From Microbispora corallina (GTDB lineage Bacteria > Actinomycetota > Actinomycetes > Streptosporangiales > Streptosporangiaceae), in assembly GCF_016863035.1 (NCBI RefSeq), contig NZ_BOOC01000003.1, forward strand, positions 682,001 to 746,000: a stretch of 64,000 nt of DNA, read 5' to 3'. A model generated the notes under the pieces. It was not told where the DNA came from, searched no databases, and saw nothing but the letters and a program-made list of their open reading frames with translations. The position numbers and the translations under genes were made by a program. Below are positions 1-9,871 of this stretch, piece by piece. The stretch's first letter is position 1. Every line of letters begins with the position of its first letter.

Positions 1-1085
<1,085 letters not shown>

Positions 1086-1101
1086 GGCTCATCGGGTCCG
1101 C

Positions 1102-3594
1102 TCAGCCGTTCGGGAAGAGCAGGCCGAACTGCCCGAGGGCGGTGGCGACGTCCGTCTGCGCCCAGAAGCGGTGGTAACGGAAGACCGGCGCGGAACCGCC
1201 GTTCAGGTACGACTGGACCTTCGGCCAGTCCGGGTCGTTCTTGTACCAGGACCGGATGGAGATGAAGGTCGAGCTGCTGTTGATCGGGTCGCCGTTCGGC
1301 ATCTTGCCGCTCCAGCCGGACGGGACGTAGATCGGGTCGTCGAGACGGTTGTAGTCCGTCTTGGTCTCCGGTACGGACACGCCCTTGGTGTCCTGGTTGT
1401 TCTTCCAGATGCCGTCGAGAAGCGCCTTGGCCGTGCTCTTGGCCTGGGCGTTGCCCGACTTGGCGGCGTAGAACATCAGAGCCTTGGCGTACGCCCCGGC
1501 CACGCCGACGTCGTTGGTGTAGTCGGCGATGGTCACGTGCAGCCCGGTGTTGGCCGAGGGCATCCCCGTCCCGCTGAAGCTGGCGTCCGGCTGGCCGGTC
1601 CAGTGCAGCGTGGAGGGGATCTGGAAGGTGCCGTCGGAGTTGACGGTGGTGCCGGACAGCGCCCAGCTCACCCACTTGTCGAGGATCGACTTGGCGTCGG
1701 TGTTGCCCGTGGCGTAGTACAGCTCCGCCACGCGCTCCATCGTCCATGCCTGGAAGCCGAACCACTGGTTGGACGGCGGGTCGTGGTAGACCGGCTCCCA
1801 GTCGTAGGCCATGCCGAAGAACTTGGGCAGGGTCGACGGCGGGGTGGCGTAGTGGCCCTCCCAGCTGTTGGTCGCGCCGCCGGCGATGGCGCCCTCAGCC
1901 GACTGCAGCCACTTGTAGAACTGCAGCTGGCGGGTGAGGCTCGTCGACCAGTCGGACACCGCGGTCGAACCCTTGGGCTTCAGCGCGCTGACGTTCGACA
2001 GCGCCCAGGCCGCGAGCGGGTTCTGGTAGCCCGAGTGGTTGTGGCTCGAGCCGATGCGCCAGGCCCAGCCGGCCGACGTGTCGTACGCGCCGCCCCAGGC
2101 GTAGTACCAGGACAGCAGGTAGTTCGACGCGTTCTTGCCGGTGCCCGCCGGGCAGGAGGTGCTGGTGCAGCCCGACTGCTTGAAGTACTTGTCGAAGAAC
2201 GAGTACCGCAGGTAGTCGCCCATCTTCGCCGCGTTCGCGACCGCGCTGGAGACCTGCGACTGCTTGCCCTGCTCGGTCGCCCAGGTCAGCGCCCAGTAGG
2301 CGGCCTGGACGGCGCGGGCGTCGGCGTCCGGCGCGTCGGTGTACTTCCACTGCTTCGCGTACTGGCTGTCACCCGTGAACAGGTCGAGGTACCCGTTCGG
2401 GCCGCCGAACTTGAAGGTGTCGCAGGAGGGCTGCGGAATCGTCTCGAAGACCGACTCCTCGGGCCCGCGCTGGTAGGTGTTGATGTACGCCGGCTTGGTG
2501 GTGCCGTCGCCGCAGCGGCCGAAGCCGTAGGTGTTGTCGACGTCCAGCAGCCAGTGCATGCCGTAGATGTCGGAGGTGCCGTAGGCGCTCTTCAGCTCGC
2601 CCGCGATCGGGTCGCTGCCGACGCTGACGCTGCTGTCGAGCCTGGACGGGTACTGGCTGATGTCGTTCCACTCACCCGCGTACGTCGCCGGCTTGCTGGC
2701 GTCGTACTTGTCGTTCGTGGGCTGGTCGTTGTGCGACGGGATGATGTACTTCTCCATCGTCGACCAGGCCGTGTTGAACTTCGACCAGTCGCCGGTGACC
2801 TTGCCGTACATCGCCTCGAGCCACAGGTAGTAGCTGAAGGCCTCGGAGGTCGTCTCGTGGCCCTGGTCGGGGGCCTCCACCATCAGCGTCTCGACCGAGT
2901 GGTACGGGACGCCCTGCGGCGAGAAGTACCCGTTCGCCGGGTCGTGGATCTTGTTGTAGAGCGCCAGGAAGTCCTTCACGTACTGGTTGTCCGTGGAAGG
3001 CGTCGGGCTCGGCGTGGGGGTCGGCGTGGGAGTCGGCGTCGGCGTCGGGGTGGGCGTCGGAGTCGGCGTCGGTGTCGGAGTCGGTGTGGGAGTGGGGGTC
3101 GGCGTGGGAGTCGGCGTGGGGGTGGGGGTCGGCGTCGGGGTGCCGCCACAGGTCACGCCGTTCACGCTGAACGAGGTGGGCTTGGGGTTGCTCCCGCTCC
3201 ACGTGCCCTGGAACCCGATGTCCGTGGACGCGCCGTTCCCGAGGTTGCCGTTCCACGACATGCTCTGCGCCGTGACGGCCGTGCCGCTCTGGCTCCACGT
3301 CGCCGACCAGCCCTGCGTCAGCCGCTGGCCTGAGGTGGGGAAGGCGAACCGCAGCGTCCAGCCGTTGAGCGCGTCGCCCAGGTTCTTGACGGTGACGTTG
3401 GCCGTGAAGCCGCCCTGACCCTGACCCGAGGTCCAGTCGTTGGTTGTGTACGTGACGTTGCACGCCACGGCGGCGGACGCCGGCGTCTGCGCCAGCCCGG
3501 TGAGCAGGCCCCCGGACACGGTGGCCGCCGCTACCCAGGCGATGCGTTTCCGCGATCGTGGGAGCGCTCCCGTACTTAGAGCTCTCGTGCGCAT
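1102..3594 (-). CDS. GH48 reducing-end exocellulase with N-terminal CBM2
   Basis: Secreted processive cellobiohydrolase that releases cellobiose from cellulose chain ends, the major exocellulase of cellulolytic actinomycetes. From the chosen start (830 aa): signal peptide about 1-41 (cleavage near ASA), CBM2 about 44-149 bounded by Cys45 and Cys149 with surface Trp residues for cellulose binding, a Pro-Thr linker about 150-198, and a complete GH48 domain about 200-830. The GH48 motif [20 protein letters not shown] carries the expected catalytic acid Glu. The longer frame reaches 3720, but the ATG at 3594 is followed directly by the signal peptide and has GGAG 11 nt upstream. Expression should answer to cellobiose through the CelR boxes at 3703-3716 and 3559-3572. 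It is followed by a hairpin and the GH9 gene. Confidence 0.96.
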   Translation of the reverse strand: MRTRALSTGALPRSRKRIAWVAAATVSGGLLTGLAQTPASAAVACNVTYTTNDWTSGQGQGGFTANVTVKNLGDALNGWTLRFAFPTSGQRLTQGWSATWSQSGTAVTAQSMSWNGNLGNGASTDIGFQGTWSGSNPKPTSFSVNGVTCGGTPTPTPTPTPTPTPTPTPTPTPTPTPTPTPTPTPTPTPTPTPTPSPTPSTDNQYVKDFLALYNKIHDPANGYFSPQGVPYHSVETLMVEAPDQGHETTSEAFSYYLWLEAMYGKVTGDWSKFNTAWSTMEKYIIPSHNDQPTNDKYDASKPATYAGEWNDISQYPSRLDSSVSVGSDPIAGELKSAYGTSDIYGMHWLLDVDNTYGFGRCGDGTTKPAYINTYQRGPEESVFETIPQPSCDTFKFGGPNGYLDLFTGDSQYAKQWKYTDAPDADARAVQAAYWALTWATEQGKQSQVSSAVANAAKMGDYLRYSFFDKYFKQSGCTSTSCPAGTGKNASNYLLSWYYAWGGAYDTSAGWAWRIGSSHNHSGYQNPLAAWALSNVSALKPKGSTAVSDWSTSLTRQLQFYKWLQSAEGAIAGGATNSWEGHYATPPSTLPKFFGMAYDWEPVYHDPPSNQWFGFQAWTMERVAELYYATGNTDAKSILDKWVSWALSGTTVNSDGTFQIPSTLHWTGQPDASFSGTGMPSANTGLHVTIADYTNDVGVAGAYAKALMFYAAKSGNAQAKSTAKALLDGIWKNNQDTKGVSVPETKTDYNRLDDPIYVPSGWSGKMPNGDPINSSSTFISIRSWYKNDPDWPKVQSYLNGGSAPVFRYHRFWAQTDVATALGQFGLLFPNG
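3000..3142. repeat. Hexameric coding microsatellite (Pro-Thr linker)
   Basis: About two dozen copies of a degenerate 6-bp unit (GTCGGC-like on the plus strand, Pro-Thr codons on the minus strand) encode the flexible linker between CBM2 and GH48. Third-position wobble differs between copies, which will limit slippage, but linker length could vary between strains without breaking frame. Confidence 0.9.
3559..3572. promoter_or_regulatory. Second CelR/CebR-like operator, inside the GH48 signal-peptide codons
   Basis: Thirteen of 14 bases match the cellobiose-responsive LacI-family operator TGGGAGCGCTCCCA; only the last base differs. It covers codons 8-12 of the GH48 gene, about 140 bp from the promoter-proximal box, so a roadblock or a looping partner is possible. 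The match is seen; use as an operator is inferred. Confidence 0.6.
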
Positions 3595-3702
3595 TTGTGG
3601 GGGGTCTCCAAACTGCGTTGGGGATGGATGCATCGGGCACAGAAATGCCAGGTAACGGCTTTCGCCGCCGATGCGGGCGATGGTGGATCGAGACCGATAT
3701 GA

Positions 3703-3716
3703 TGGGAGCGCTCCCA
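3703..3716. promoter_or_regulatory. CelR/CebR operator (perfect 14-bp palindrome)
   Basis: The sequence TGGGAGCGCTCCCA is identical to the operator bound by CelR of Thermobifida fusca and CebR of Streptomyces, LacI-family repressors released by cellobiose. It sits at about +1 to +14 of the promoter predicted at 3724-3751, the arrangement expected for repression of GH48-GH9. No celR gene is in this window. Confidence 0.88.
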
Positions 3717-3723
3717 CCACAGG

Positions 3724-3751
3724 ATTGTGGATTGGGCCCCGGGGATGTCAA
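3724..3751 (-). promoter_or_regulatory. Predicted promoter of the GH48-GH9 operon
   Basis: On the minus strand a perfect -35 TTGACA (3751-3746) and a -10-like CACAAT (3729-3724) are 16 bp apart, with the CelR palindrome just downstream. The 5' leader to the GH48 start would be about 120 nt. Predicted from sequence only. Confidence 0.55.
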
Positions 3752-3903
3752 TCGCCCGTTGCGTAAGCCTCACCTCGTGACCCTGCGTGACCGTGAGCTA
3801 TGGCTCCTTGCAGGGTGTTTGCCATGGATCGGCCCTGCCCCCGCACCCTGGTGGTTGAAACTTTCAGCTGTCGTCATCCACCTGTTACCCGCCTCGCGCG
3901 CGT

Positions 3904-3927
3904 GGTTAGGGCTCCCGGCTGCGGGTA
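3904..3927 (+). promoter_or_regulatory. Candidate SigB-like stress promoter
   Basis: GGTTA, 14 bp, GGGTA resembles the actinobacterial SigB-family consensus (GNNT, 14-16 bp, GGGTA) and lies 31 bp before the holin-like gene start. The gap 3595-3958 otherwise holds the GH48 promoter and operator and no convincing ORF. The downstream operon (holin-like, DUF3618, YihY) is a plausible osmotic or envelope stress target. Confidence 0.4.
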
Positions 3928-3958
3928 GGCGCTTCCCAACCCGGAAGGGAGGCAGGCC

Positions 3959-4357
3959 ATGACCAACCAAATGGAGACGCTGTCCACCGGCGAACTCGTC
4001 CGGCGGCTGTCCGAGGACGTCTCCCGCCTCGTCCGCGACGAGCTGCGCCTGGCGCGGCTGGAGATGACGGAGAAGGGCAAGCGTGCCGGCGTCGGCGCCG
4101 GCCTGCTCGGCGGAGCGGGAGTCCTGGCGCTGTTCGGAGGCGGCGCCCTCGTGGCGGCGGTGATCATGGCGCTCGCGCGGGTGCTGCCCGGCTGGGCGAG
4201 CGCCGCGATCGTCGGGGGAGCGCTGCTCGTCCTGGCCGGGGTGGTCGGCCTGGTGGGCAAGCAGCAGGTGACCCAGGCGACGCCGCCCATGCCCGACGAG
4301 GCGATGCGCAGCATCAGGGCCGACATCGACGCCGTGAAGGGGAGTGCCCACCGATGA
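3959..4357 (+). CDS. Phage holin family protein (Holin III / YqjE-like membrane protein)
   Basis: A 132-aa membrane protein of the actinobacterial holin superfamily III type (PF07332), normally a chromosomal housekeeping gene, not a prophage gene. The N-terminal amphipathic helix (STGELVRRLSEDVSRLVRDE) is followed by two transmembrane segments, about residues 47-72 and 78-99, and a short polar tail. GGGAGG lies 9 nt before the ATG. Its stop overlaps the next start (ATGA), so it is translationally coupled to the DUF3618 gene. No lysin or other phage gene is nearby. The role is probably in envelope maintenance; the true function is unknown. Confidence 0.85.
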   Translation: MTNQMETLSTGELVRRLSEDVSRLVRDELRLARLEMTEKGKRAGVGAGLLGGAGVLALFGGGALVAAVIMALARVLPGWASAAIVGGALLVLAGVVGLVGKQQVTQATPPMPDEAMRSIRADIDAVKGSAHR

Positions 4358-5499
4358 CCGAGGCGGAGCCGGGGGCCGCGCAGCCCACGGCCGGAGAGGT
4401 CGGGGTGCACCGGCAGCCCGTCACCGAGCCCGTCATCGACACCGAGTCGCTGAACGCGGTGACGCAGCGCCGCGCCGTGGAGACCGCCGAGACCCCCGAG
4501 ACCGCCGAAGCCGCCGAGAGCGCCGAGGGCGGCGAGCCGGGCGGCACGAGAAGCGACACGACGAGAGGCGTGCCGGCCGGCCCGGCGAGCCGGGCAGGGG
4601 AGCGCGCGAACGGACGGGGGGAGACGCCCGCGAGCCCGGGGACCCGGACCGCCGAGGCGCTGGAACGGAGACGGAGAGGCCGGGACGCCGGGGAGTCCGC
4701 AGGGTCCGGGTGGACCGGGAGTTCCCATAGGGAAGGCGAGAGGCACATGAACGATCACACGGGAGCGGGCGGAGCCGCGAACGAGGACCGGGGAACGACG
4801 CGCACCCAGGCCAGGGACCTGGCGAAGGACGAGGCCGAGGACCGGGACGAGATCAGCGAGGTGCGGGAGGAGATCGAGCGCACCCGCGACCACCTGGGCG
4901 ACACGATCGAGGCGCTGGCCGCCAAGGCCGACGTGAGGGCCCGCGCGCAGGAGCGCGTCCACGAGACCGCGATGGCGGCCAGGGCGAAGGCGGCCGGGAT
5001 GGCCGATCGGGTCCGTGAGGCGACGCCCGCGCAGGTCAGGGACACCGCGGTCAAGGCAGCCCAGGGCGCGAAGCGCCGCCCGGGGGTGCTCGCCGCGGCG
5101 GGCGCGGCGGTGACCGGGCTGCTGGTGCTGCGCCGGTTCACCCGGGCCAGGGCCGGGCGCCGCACCCCGTACGCGCGCGCGGCGGGCGGCCGGGCGCTCC
5201 TTCGAGGGATGGGCCGCACCCCGTTCAAGGGCAGGACGCGCGGCGACATGATCGCGCGCCGGGTGCGTGAGATACGCGGCATGGGCGGCACGCGCGCCGG
5301 GATGATCACGCGTGGCATGCGCAGGGCCGGGCTCATGGGCGGGCGGCGCGGCGGCGTGATCGCCCGCGTGACGGGCCGCACCGGGCTGTTCGGAACGCGT
5401 CGCGGTGCGATCGAGCGCGGGATGCGGGCGCCCATGACGAGGGCGATGCGGAAGATGGAGGCGATCAAGGCGACGCGCAGGCGGAGGTTCGCCGGCTGA
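4354..5499 (+). CDS. DUF3618 domain protein with Arg/Gly/Met-rich repeat tail
   Basis: From the coupled start at 4354 the product is 381 aa. Residues 1-130 are acidic and low-complexity (runs of Glu, Ala, Gly). The DUF3618 core follows (EISEVREEIERTRDHLGDTI, about residues 165-195), then a hydrophobic segment (RRPGVLAAAGAAVTGLLVL) and a strongly basic C-terminus with four imperfect repeats of about 17 residues, consensus G-x-x-G-x-R-x-G-x-I-x-R, encoded about 5222-5447. A second in-frame ATG at 4747 has a good ribosome site (GGCGAGAGG) and starts right before the DUF3618 core, giving 250 aa; that is probably a major product. It overlaps the holin-like gene before it and the YihY gene after it. 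Function unknown; the basic tail could bind nucleic acid or lipid. Confidence 0.8.
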   Translation: MTEAEPGAAQPTAGEVGVHRQPVTEPVIDTESLNAVTQRRAVETAETPETAEAAESAEGGEPGGTRSDTTRGVPAGPASRAGERANGRGETPASPGTRTAEALERRRRGRDAGESAGSGWTGSSHREGERHMNDHTGAGGAANEDRGTTRTQARDLAKDEAEDRDEISEVREEIERTRDHLGDTIEALAAKADVRARAQERVHETAMAARAKAAGMADRVREATPAQVRDTAVKAAQGAKRRPGVLAAAGAAVTGLLVLRRFTRARAGRRTPYARAAGGRALLRGMGRTPFKGRTRGDMIARRVREIRGMGGTRAGMITRGMRRAGLMGGRRGGVIARVTGRTGLFGTRRGAIERGMRAPMTRAMRKMEAIKATRRRRFAG

Positions 5500-6542
5500 T
5501 GACGACGGATCGCGAGGACGTGCCGGGCCCGTGGAGGCGGCTCACGCGGCAGGACTGGATCGGAGTCGCCAAGCGCACGGCGAAGGAGTTCCGCGACGAC
5601 AACGTCCAGGACTGGGCCGCCTCCCTGACCTACTACGCCGTCCTCTCGATCTTTCCGGGGCTGATCGTGCTCGTGTCGATCCTCGGCCTGCTGGGCCAGG
5701 ACGCGATCGGCCCGATGCTGGGCAACATCAGGTCGCTGACGCCGGGCCCGGTCCAGCAGCTGATCCAGACCGGCCTCGCCAACGTCCAGCGCAGCCAGGG
5801 CACGGCGGGGGTGTTCGCGATCGGCGGCCTGCTGCTCGCCCTGTGGGCGGCCTCCGGCTACATCGGGGCCTTCATCCGGGCGAGCAACGCGATCTTCGAC
5901 ATCCGGGAAGGCCGCCCGTTCTGGAAGGTCACCCCGCTGCGGGTCGGGCTCACGCTGCTCCTGGTGATCCTGATGGCCGCCTCGGCCGTGGCCGTGACGC
6001 TCACCGGCCGCCTGGCCGAGATCGCGGGAAACCTGCTGGGTCTCGGTCCCGTCGCCGTCGCCGCGTGGAACATCGCGAAGTGGCCCGTCCTCGTGATCCT
6101 CGCGACCGCCATGATCACACTGCTCTACTACGCGGCGCCGAACGTCCGCCAGCCAGGCATCCGGTGGCTCAGCCCGGGAAGCCTGCTCGCGGTCGTGCTC
6201 TGGCTGATCGTCTCGGCCGGGTTCGCGCTCTACGTGGCCCGGTTCGGCTCGTACAACAAGACGTACGGCACGCTCGCGGCGGTGGTGGTCTTCCTCATCT
6301 GGCTCTGGCTGTCGAACATGGTCGTCCTCGCGGGCGCCGAGCTCGACGCGGAGCTGCAGCGCGGCCGGCGCATCGCCGAGGGCGAGCCCGCGGCCGAGCC
6401 GTACGTCGAGCCGCGTGACCCGCCCAAGGACGACACGGCCGACGCGGGCCTGGAGGAGGCCGCGCCCGGGGACGAGGACGCGGGCCGGAGGAGCGGTGGC
6501 GTGGAGGAGGCCGGGAAGGGCGCGCCGGCGCGCGGAACCTGA
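5499..6542 (+). CDS. YihY/BrkB family inner membrane protein (UPF0761)
   Basis: A 347-aa polytopic membrane protein with the family signature DWAASLTYYAVLSIFPGLIV near residues 40-60 and about six membrane helices (roughly 45-65, 103-130, 150-175, 187-207, 220-240, 255-275), followed by an acidic 70-residue cytoplasmic tail. YihY proteins were once annotated as ribonuclease BN; that activity belongs to another protein, and the true role is unresolved. The ATG overlaps the DUF3618 stop (TGATG), so the three genes form one operon. Confidence 0.9.
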   Translation: MTTDREDVPGPWRRLTRQDWIGVAKRTAKEFRDDNVQDWAASLTYYAVLSIFPGLIVLVSILGLLGQDAIGPMLGNIRSLTPGPVQQLIQTGLANVQRSQGTAGVFAIGGLLLALWAASGYIGAFIRASNAIFDIREGRPFWKVTPLRVGLTLLLVILMAASAVAVTLTGRLAEIAGNLLGLGPVAVAAWNIAKWPVLVILATAMITLLYYAAPNVRQPGIRWLSPGSLLAVVLWLIVSAGFALYVARFGSYNKTYGTLAAVVVFLIWLWLSNMVVLAGAELDAELQRGRRIAEGEPAAEPYVEPRDPPKDDTADAGLEEAAPGDEDAGRRSGGVEEAGKGAPARGT

Positions 6543-6625
6543 TCGCCCGCCGCGTCCCCAGCGCCGTGGCGGGCACGGGTGATCGCTTCTATCGTGGCCC
6601 TCCACCGGCGACGAAGGAGTTGGCC

Positions 6626-7123
6626 ATGGGGTTCGGGCGCAGCTACGAGGAGTTCGAGGTCGGCGCGGTCTACAGACACTGGCCGGGGAAGACGGTCACG
6701 GAGTACGACGACCATCTGTTCTGCCTCCTGACCATGAACCACCACCCGCTGCACCTCGACGCCCACTACGCCGCCACCACGGACCACGGCCGCAACGTGG
6801 TCGTCGGCACCTACGTCTACTCCCTGCTGCTCGGGATGTCGGTCCCGGACGTGTCGGGCCGGGCGATCGCCAACCTGGAGGTCGAGTCGCTCAGGCACCT
6901 CGCCCCGGTCTTCCACGGCGACACCCTCTACGGCGAGACGACCGTGCTGGACAAGCGGCCGTCCCGGTCGAAGGACGACCGGGGGATCGTGCACGTCGAG
7001 ACCCTGGGCTACACGCAGGACGGCACGGTCGTCTGCGTCTTCCGCCGCAGGGTCATGGTGCCCACGCGGGCCTACGCGGAGGCGAGGGGCGACCAGCCCG
7101 GCCGCCCGGAGCCGCGGTCGTAG
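6626..7123 (+). CDS. MaoC-like hot-dog dehydratase
   Basis: A 165-aa single hot-dog protein of the MaoC/(R)-specific enoyl hydratase type, which hydrates enoyl-CoA or related thioesters. The core motif is MNHHPLHLDAHYAATTDHG, where the Asp and His of the hydratase dyad are expected, followed by the long central helix (VVVGTYVYSLLLGMSV). The frame extends 60 nt upstream, but the ATG at 6626 has GAAGGAG 6 nt before it. An acyl-CoA dehydrogenase follows 80 bp downstream, consistent with acyl-CoA degradation. Confidence 0.88.
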   Translation: MGFGRSYEEFEVGAVYRHWPGKTVTEYDDHLFCLLTMNHHPLHLDAHYAATTDHGRNVVVGTYVYSLLLGMSVPDVSGRAIANLEVESLRHLAPVFHGDTLYGETTVLDKRPSRSKDDRGIVHVETLGYTQDGTVVCVFRRRVMVPTRAYAEARGDQPGRPEPRS

Positions 7124-7202
7124 GTGCGACGATGGGGGCCGTGGACTGCCGGCTTCGGAGGCGGGCGGCGACGGCCCCCTCCAGGGATCGGATGGGGACG
7201 TG

Positions 7203-8363
7203 ATGGACGTCGAGCTGAACGAGGACCAGCGGCTGTTCCAGCGGACGCTGCGCGAGTTCGTCGAGAAGGAGATCGTCCCGGTCGCCGCGGAGTGGGAGCG
7301 GAGCGGGCGCTACCCGGCGGAGATCGTGGCCCGGTTCGCCGAGCTGGGCCTGTTCGGGATCACGGTCCCCGAGGAGTACGGCGGGCTCGACCTCGACCGC
7401 GTGTCGTTCGCGCTGGTCTTCGAGGAGATCGCGCGGGGCTGGATGGGCGTGGCCGGGGTGCTGGGCTCCCACTCGCTGTCGACGTGGATGATCGCCCGGT
7501 ACGGCACGGAGGAGCAGCGCCGCCAGCACCTGCCCGACCTGGCGAGCGGCGCCCGGCGCACCGGCATCGCGCTGACCGAGCCGGGGGCCGGGACCGACCT
7601 GCAGGGCATCGCCACCCGGGCCGTGCGGGACGGCGACCACTACGTGGTCAACGGGACCAAGACGTGGATCACGAACGCCCGGCACGCCGACCCGCTGCCC
7701 GTGCTGGTGAAGACCTCCGTGGAGACCCCCGCCCACCGGGGGATGTCGGTGCTGCTGGTCGACGGGTCGAGCGAGGGCCTGACGATCAGCCGCGACCTGC
7801 CCAAGCTCGGTTACAAGGGCACCGAGACGTGCGAGGTCGTCCTGACCGACGTCCGCGTGCCCGTCTCCCGGCTGCTCGGCGGCGTCGAGGGGCGGGGGAT
7901 GCAGCAGGTGCTGTCGGCGCTGGAGCTCGGCCGCCTGAACATCGCCGCCCGGGCGGTCGGCGTGGCCCAGGCGGCGTACGAGGCGGCGCTCGGGTACGCC
8001 AGGGAGCGGCACGCGTTCGGGCAGCCGATCGCGGACTTCCAGGCGATCCAGCTCAAGCTGGCCGACATGGCCACGGAGATCCAGGCGGCCCGGCTCATGA
8101 CGTACTGGGCGGCGGTCAGGTCGGAGGCGGGGCCGGTGAAGGCCGAGGCCGCGATGGCCAAGTACTTCGCGTCCGAGGTGGCCCTGCGTGTCACGATGGA
8201 GGCCATGCGGATCCACGGCGGGTACGGGTACTCGCAGGAGTTCACGGTCGAGCGGCTCTACCGCGACGCGCCGCTCATGGCGATCGGCGAGGGCACCAAC
8301 GACGTGCAGCGCCTGATCATCGCGAGGTCCCTGATCAGCGGCGAGTCCGCCCTCGGCTGGTGA
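7203..8363 (+). CDS. Acyl-CoA dehydrogenase
   Basis: A 386-aa FAD enzyme that oxidises acyl-CoA to enoyl-CoA. The three-domain layout is complete: N-terminal helices (LNEDQRLFQRTLREFVEKEI), FAD and substrate signature ALTEPGAGTDLQGI near residue 122, and C-terminal IHGGYGYSQEFTVERLYRD followed by IGEGTNDVQRLIIAR near residue 360, where the catalytic Glu of the EGTN motif is expected. A GTG at 7200 directly precedes the ATG and adds one residue. The HIT gene begins 1 nt after its stop. The substrate is not resolved. Confidence 0.93.
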   Translation: MDVELNEDQRLFQRTLREFVEKEIVPVAAEWERSGRYPAEIVARFAELGLFGITVPEEYGGLDLDRVSFALVFEEIARGWMGVAGVLGSHSLSTWMIARYGTEEQRRQHLPDLASGARRTGIALTEPGAGTDLQGIATRAVRDGDHYVVNGTKTWITNARHADPLPVLVKTSVETPAHRGMSVLLVDGSSEGLTISRDLPKLGYKGTETCEVVLTDVRVPVSRLLGGVEGRGMQQVLSALELGRLNIAARAVGVAQAAYEAALGYARERHAFGQPIADFQAIQLKLADMATEIQAARLMTYWAAVRSEAGPVKAEAAMAKYFASEVALRVTMEAMRIHGGYGYSQEFTVERLYRDAPLMAIGEGTNDVQRLIIARSLISGESALGW

Positions 8364-8364
8364 C

Positions 8365-8802
8365 ATGATCGGTGAGCTGAGGCCCGGCTGCCTGTTCTGC
8401 GACATCGCGGCCGGGGACAAGCCGGGGCACGTGGTGCTGTCGGACGAGGTGGCGGCGGCCTTCCTCGACACCCGTCCGGTGTTCAAGGGGCACGTCCTCG
8501 TCGTGCCGAACGGGCACGTCGAGACCCTGTCCGACCTGCCGGCCGAGGCGGCCGGGCCGTTCTTCCTGCGCGTCCAGGCGGTCGCGCGGGCCGTCGAGGC
8601 GGGCCTAGAGGCGGCCGGCACGTTCGTCGCACTGAACAACCGGATCAGCCAGAGCGTGCCCCATCTGCACGTCCACGTGGTGCCGCGCAACCGCAAGGAC
8701 GGCCTGCGCGGCTTCTTCTGGCCGCGGGTGAAGTACGCCGACGAGGCCGAGATCGAGGACTACGCCGCCCGGGTGCGCTCCGCGCTCGACACCACCTTCT
8801 GA
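8365..8802 (+). CDS. HIT family nucleotide-binding protein
   Basis: A 145-aa histidine-triad protein of the Hint/HinT branch, which hydrolyses nucleoside phosphoramidates and related AMP conjugates. The N-terminal CLFCDIAAGDKPGHVV is typical of the branch, and the triad HLHVHVVP lies at residues 100-107 with the nucleophilic His at 102 or 104. The start follows the dehydrogenase stop by one base (TGACATG), so it is likely cotranslated. The cellular substrate is unknown. Confidence 0.9.
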   Translation: MIGELRPGCLFCDIAAGDKPGHVVLSDEVAAAFLDTRPVFKGHVLVVPNGHVETLSDLPAEAAGPFFLRVQAVARAVEAGLEAAGTFVALNNRISQSVPHLHVHVVPRNRKDGLRGFFWPRVKYADEAEIEDYAARVRSALDTTF

Positions 8803-8854
8803 TCTACTTTGTAAAGGGGCCCGGCGGCCGGATCCGGGGGCAGAATGTCGTTCT

Positions 8855-9760
8855 ATGGACGTGCTCCGGACCCCCGACGAGCGATTCACCGGCCTGCCCG
8901 ACTTCCCGTACGAGCCGCGGTACGCCGAGGTGACCGACGGCCTGCGGATGGCCTACGTGGAGGCGGGGCCCGCCGGCGGGCAGCCCGTCCTGCTGCTCCA
9001 CGGCGAGCCGAGCTGGTCGTTCCTGTACCGGCGCGTCATGGCCGTCCTGGCGGACGCCGGGTTCCGGGCGATCGCGCCCGACCTCGTCGGGTTCGGCCGT
9101 TCGGACAAGCCCGCCGCGCGGGAGGACCACACGTACGCCCGGCATGTCGAGTGGGTGAGGTCGCTCGCCTTCGACGCCCTCGGCCTGCGCGGCGTGACGC
9201 TGGTGGGGCAGGACTGGGGCGGCCTGATCGGGCTGCGGCTCGTGGCCGAGCACCCGGACCGCTTCGCCCGGGTCGTCGCCGCGAACACCGGGCTGCCGAC
9301 GGGCGACGTGCCCATGCCGGAGGTCTGGCACCGCTTCCGGGAGGCCGTCCAGAACGCCCCGGTGCTCGACGTCGCCCGGTTCGTCCAGGCCGGCTGCGCC
9401 ACGCGGCTGCCGGAGGAGGTGCGGCGGGCGTACGACGCGCCGTTCCCGTCGGAGGAGTACAAGGCCGGGCCGCGCGCCATGCCGGGCCTGGTGCCGACGT
9501 CGCCGGACGATCCGGCCGCCCCCGCCAACCGCGCGGCCTGGGACGCGCTGACCACGCTCGGCCTGCCGTTCCTCGTCGCGTTCTCGGACGGCGACCCGAT
9601 CACGGGAGGCATGGCGCCCATCCTGAAGCGGTCGATGGCGGGCGCGGCCGGCCTCGACCACCCGGTCGTCAAGGGCGCCGGCCACTTCCTGCAGGAGGAC
9701 GCCGGCCGCGAGCTCGGCGAGGCCGTGGCCGCCTTCATGCGGGCGACCCCGGCCGCCTGA
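8855..9760 (+). CDS. Haloalkane dehalogenase-like alpha/beta hydrolase
   Basis: A 301-aa alpha/beta hydrolase closest to the DhlA/DhmA haloalkane dehalogenases. It has the oxyanion motif LLLHGEPSWSFLYRR, nucleophile elbow VGQDWGG with Asp120, a later acid in FSDGDPIT, and catalytic His in KGAGHFLQED. The HGEP and QDWGG elements are characteristic of true dehalogenases, though epoxide hydrolases share the Asp nucleophile. A -10-like CAGAAT (8841-8846) ends 8 nt before the ATG and no ribosome site is seen, so the mRNA may be leaderless. Confidence 0.85.
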   Translation: MDVLRTPDERFTGLPDFPYEPRYAEVTDGLRMAYVEAGPAGGQPVLLLHGEPSWSFLYRRVMAVLADAGFRAIAPDLVGFGRSDKPAAREDHTYARHVEWVRSLAFDALGLRGVTLVGQDWGGLIGLRLVAEHPDRFARVVAANTGLPTGDVPMPEVWHRFREAVQNAPVLDVARFVQAGCATRLPEEVRRAYDAPFPSEEYKAGPRAMPGLVPTSPDDPAAPANRAAWDALTTLGLPFLVAFSDGDPITGGMAPILKRSMAGAAGLDHPVVKGAGHFLQEDAGRELGEAVAAFMRATPAA

Positions 9761-9762
9761 GC

Positions 9763-9824
9763 CGCACCCGGCGCACGACCCCCGGCCGCCCCTGCGCACC
9801 GGAGGCGCACCCGGCGCACGACCC
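9763..9824. repeat. 19-bp direct repeat pair
   Basis: The same 19-bp sequence (beginning CGCACCCGGCGCACG) occurs at 9763-9781 and 9806-9824 between the dehalogenase stop and the kinase start. The 43-bp spacing is about four helical turns. It may be a local duplication or a paired protein site; no known consensus is recognised. Confidence 0.5.
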
Positions 9825-9871
9825 TGGCCGGGCGAAGCGGGGCGCGGCCGGACGCAGTAGGCTCCGGCGGC

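Noticed and set aside
2987-3418. Plus-strand frame encoding a Val-Gly repeat protein
   Set aside because: It is the complement of the Pro-Thr linker and CBM2 codons of GH48; the minus-strand reading has the signal peptide and domains.
3959-4357. Prophage remnant suggested by the holin family gene
   Set aside because: No lysin, tail, capsid, integrase or att sequences are nearby, and this holin-like family is a normal chromosomal gene coupled to DUF3618 and YihY.
4354-4746. Separate small gene upstream of DUF3618
   Set aside because: It is in the same frame as DUF3618 with no stop between; best treated as an N-terminal extension with an internal alternative start.
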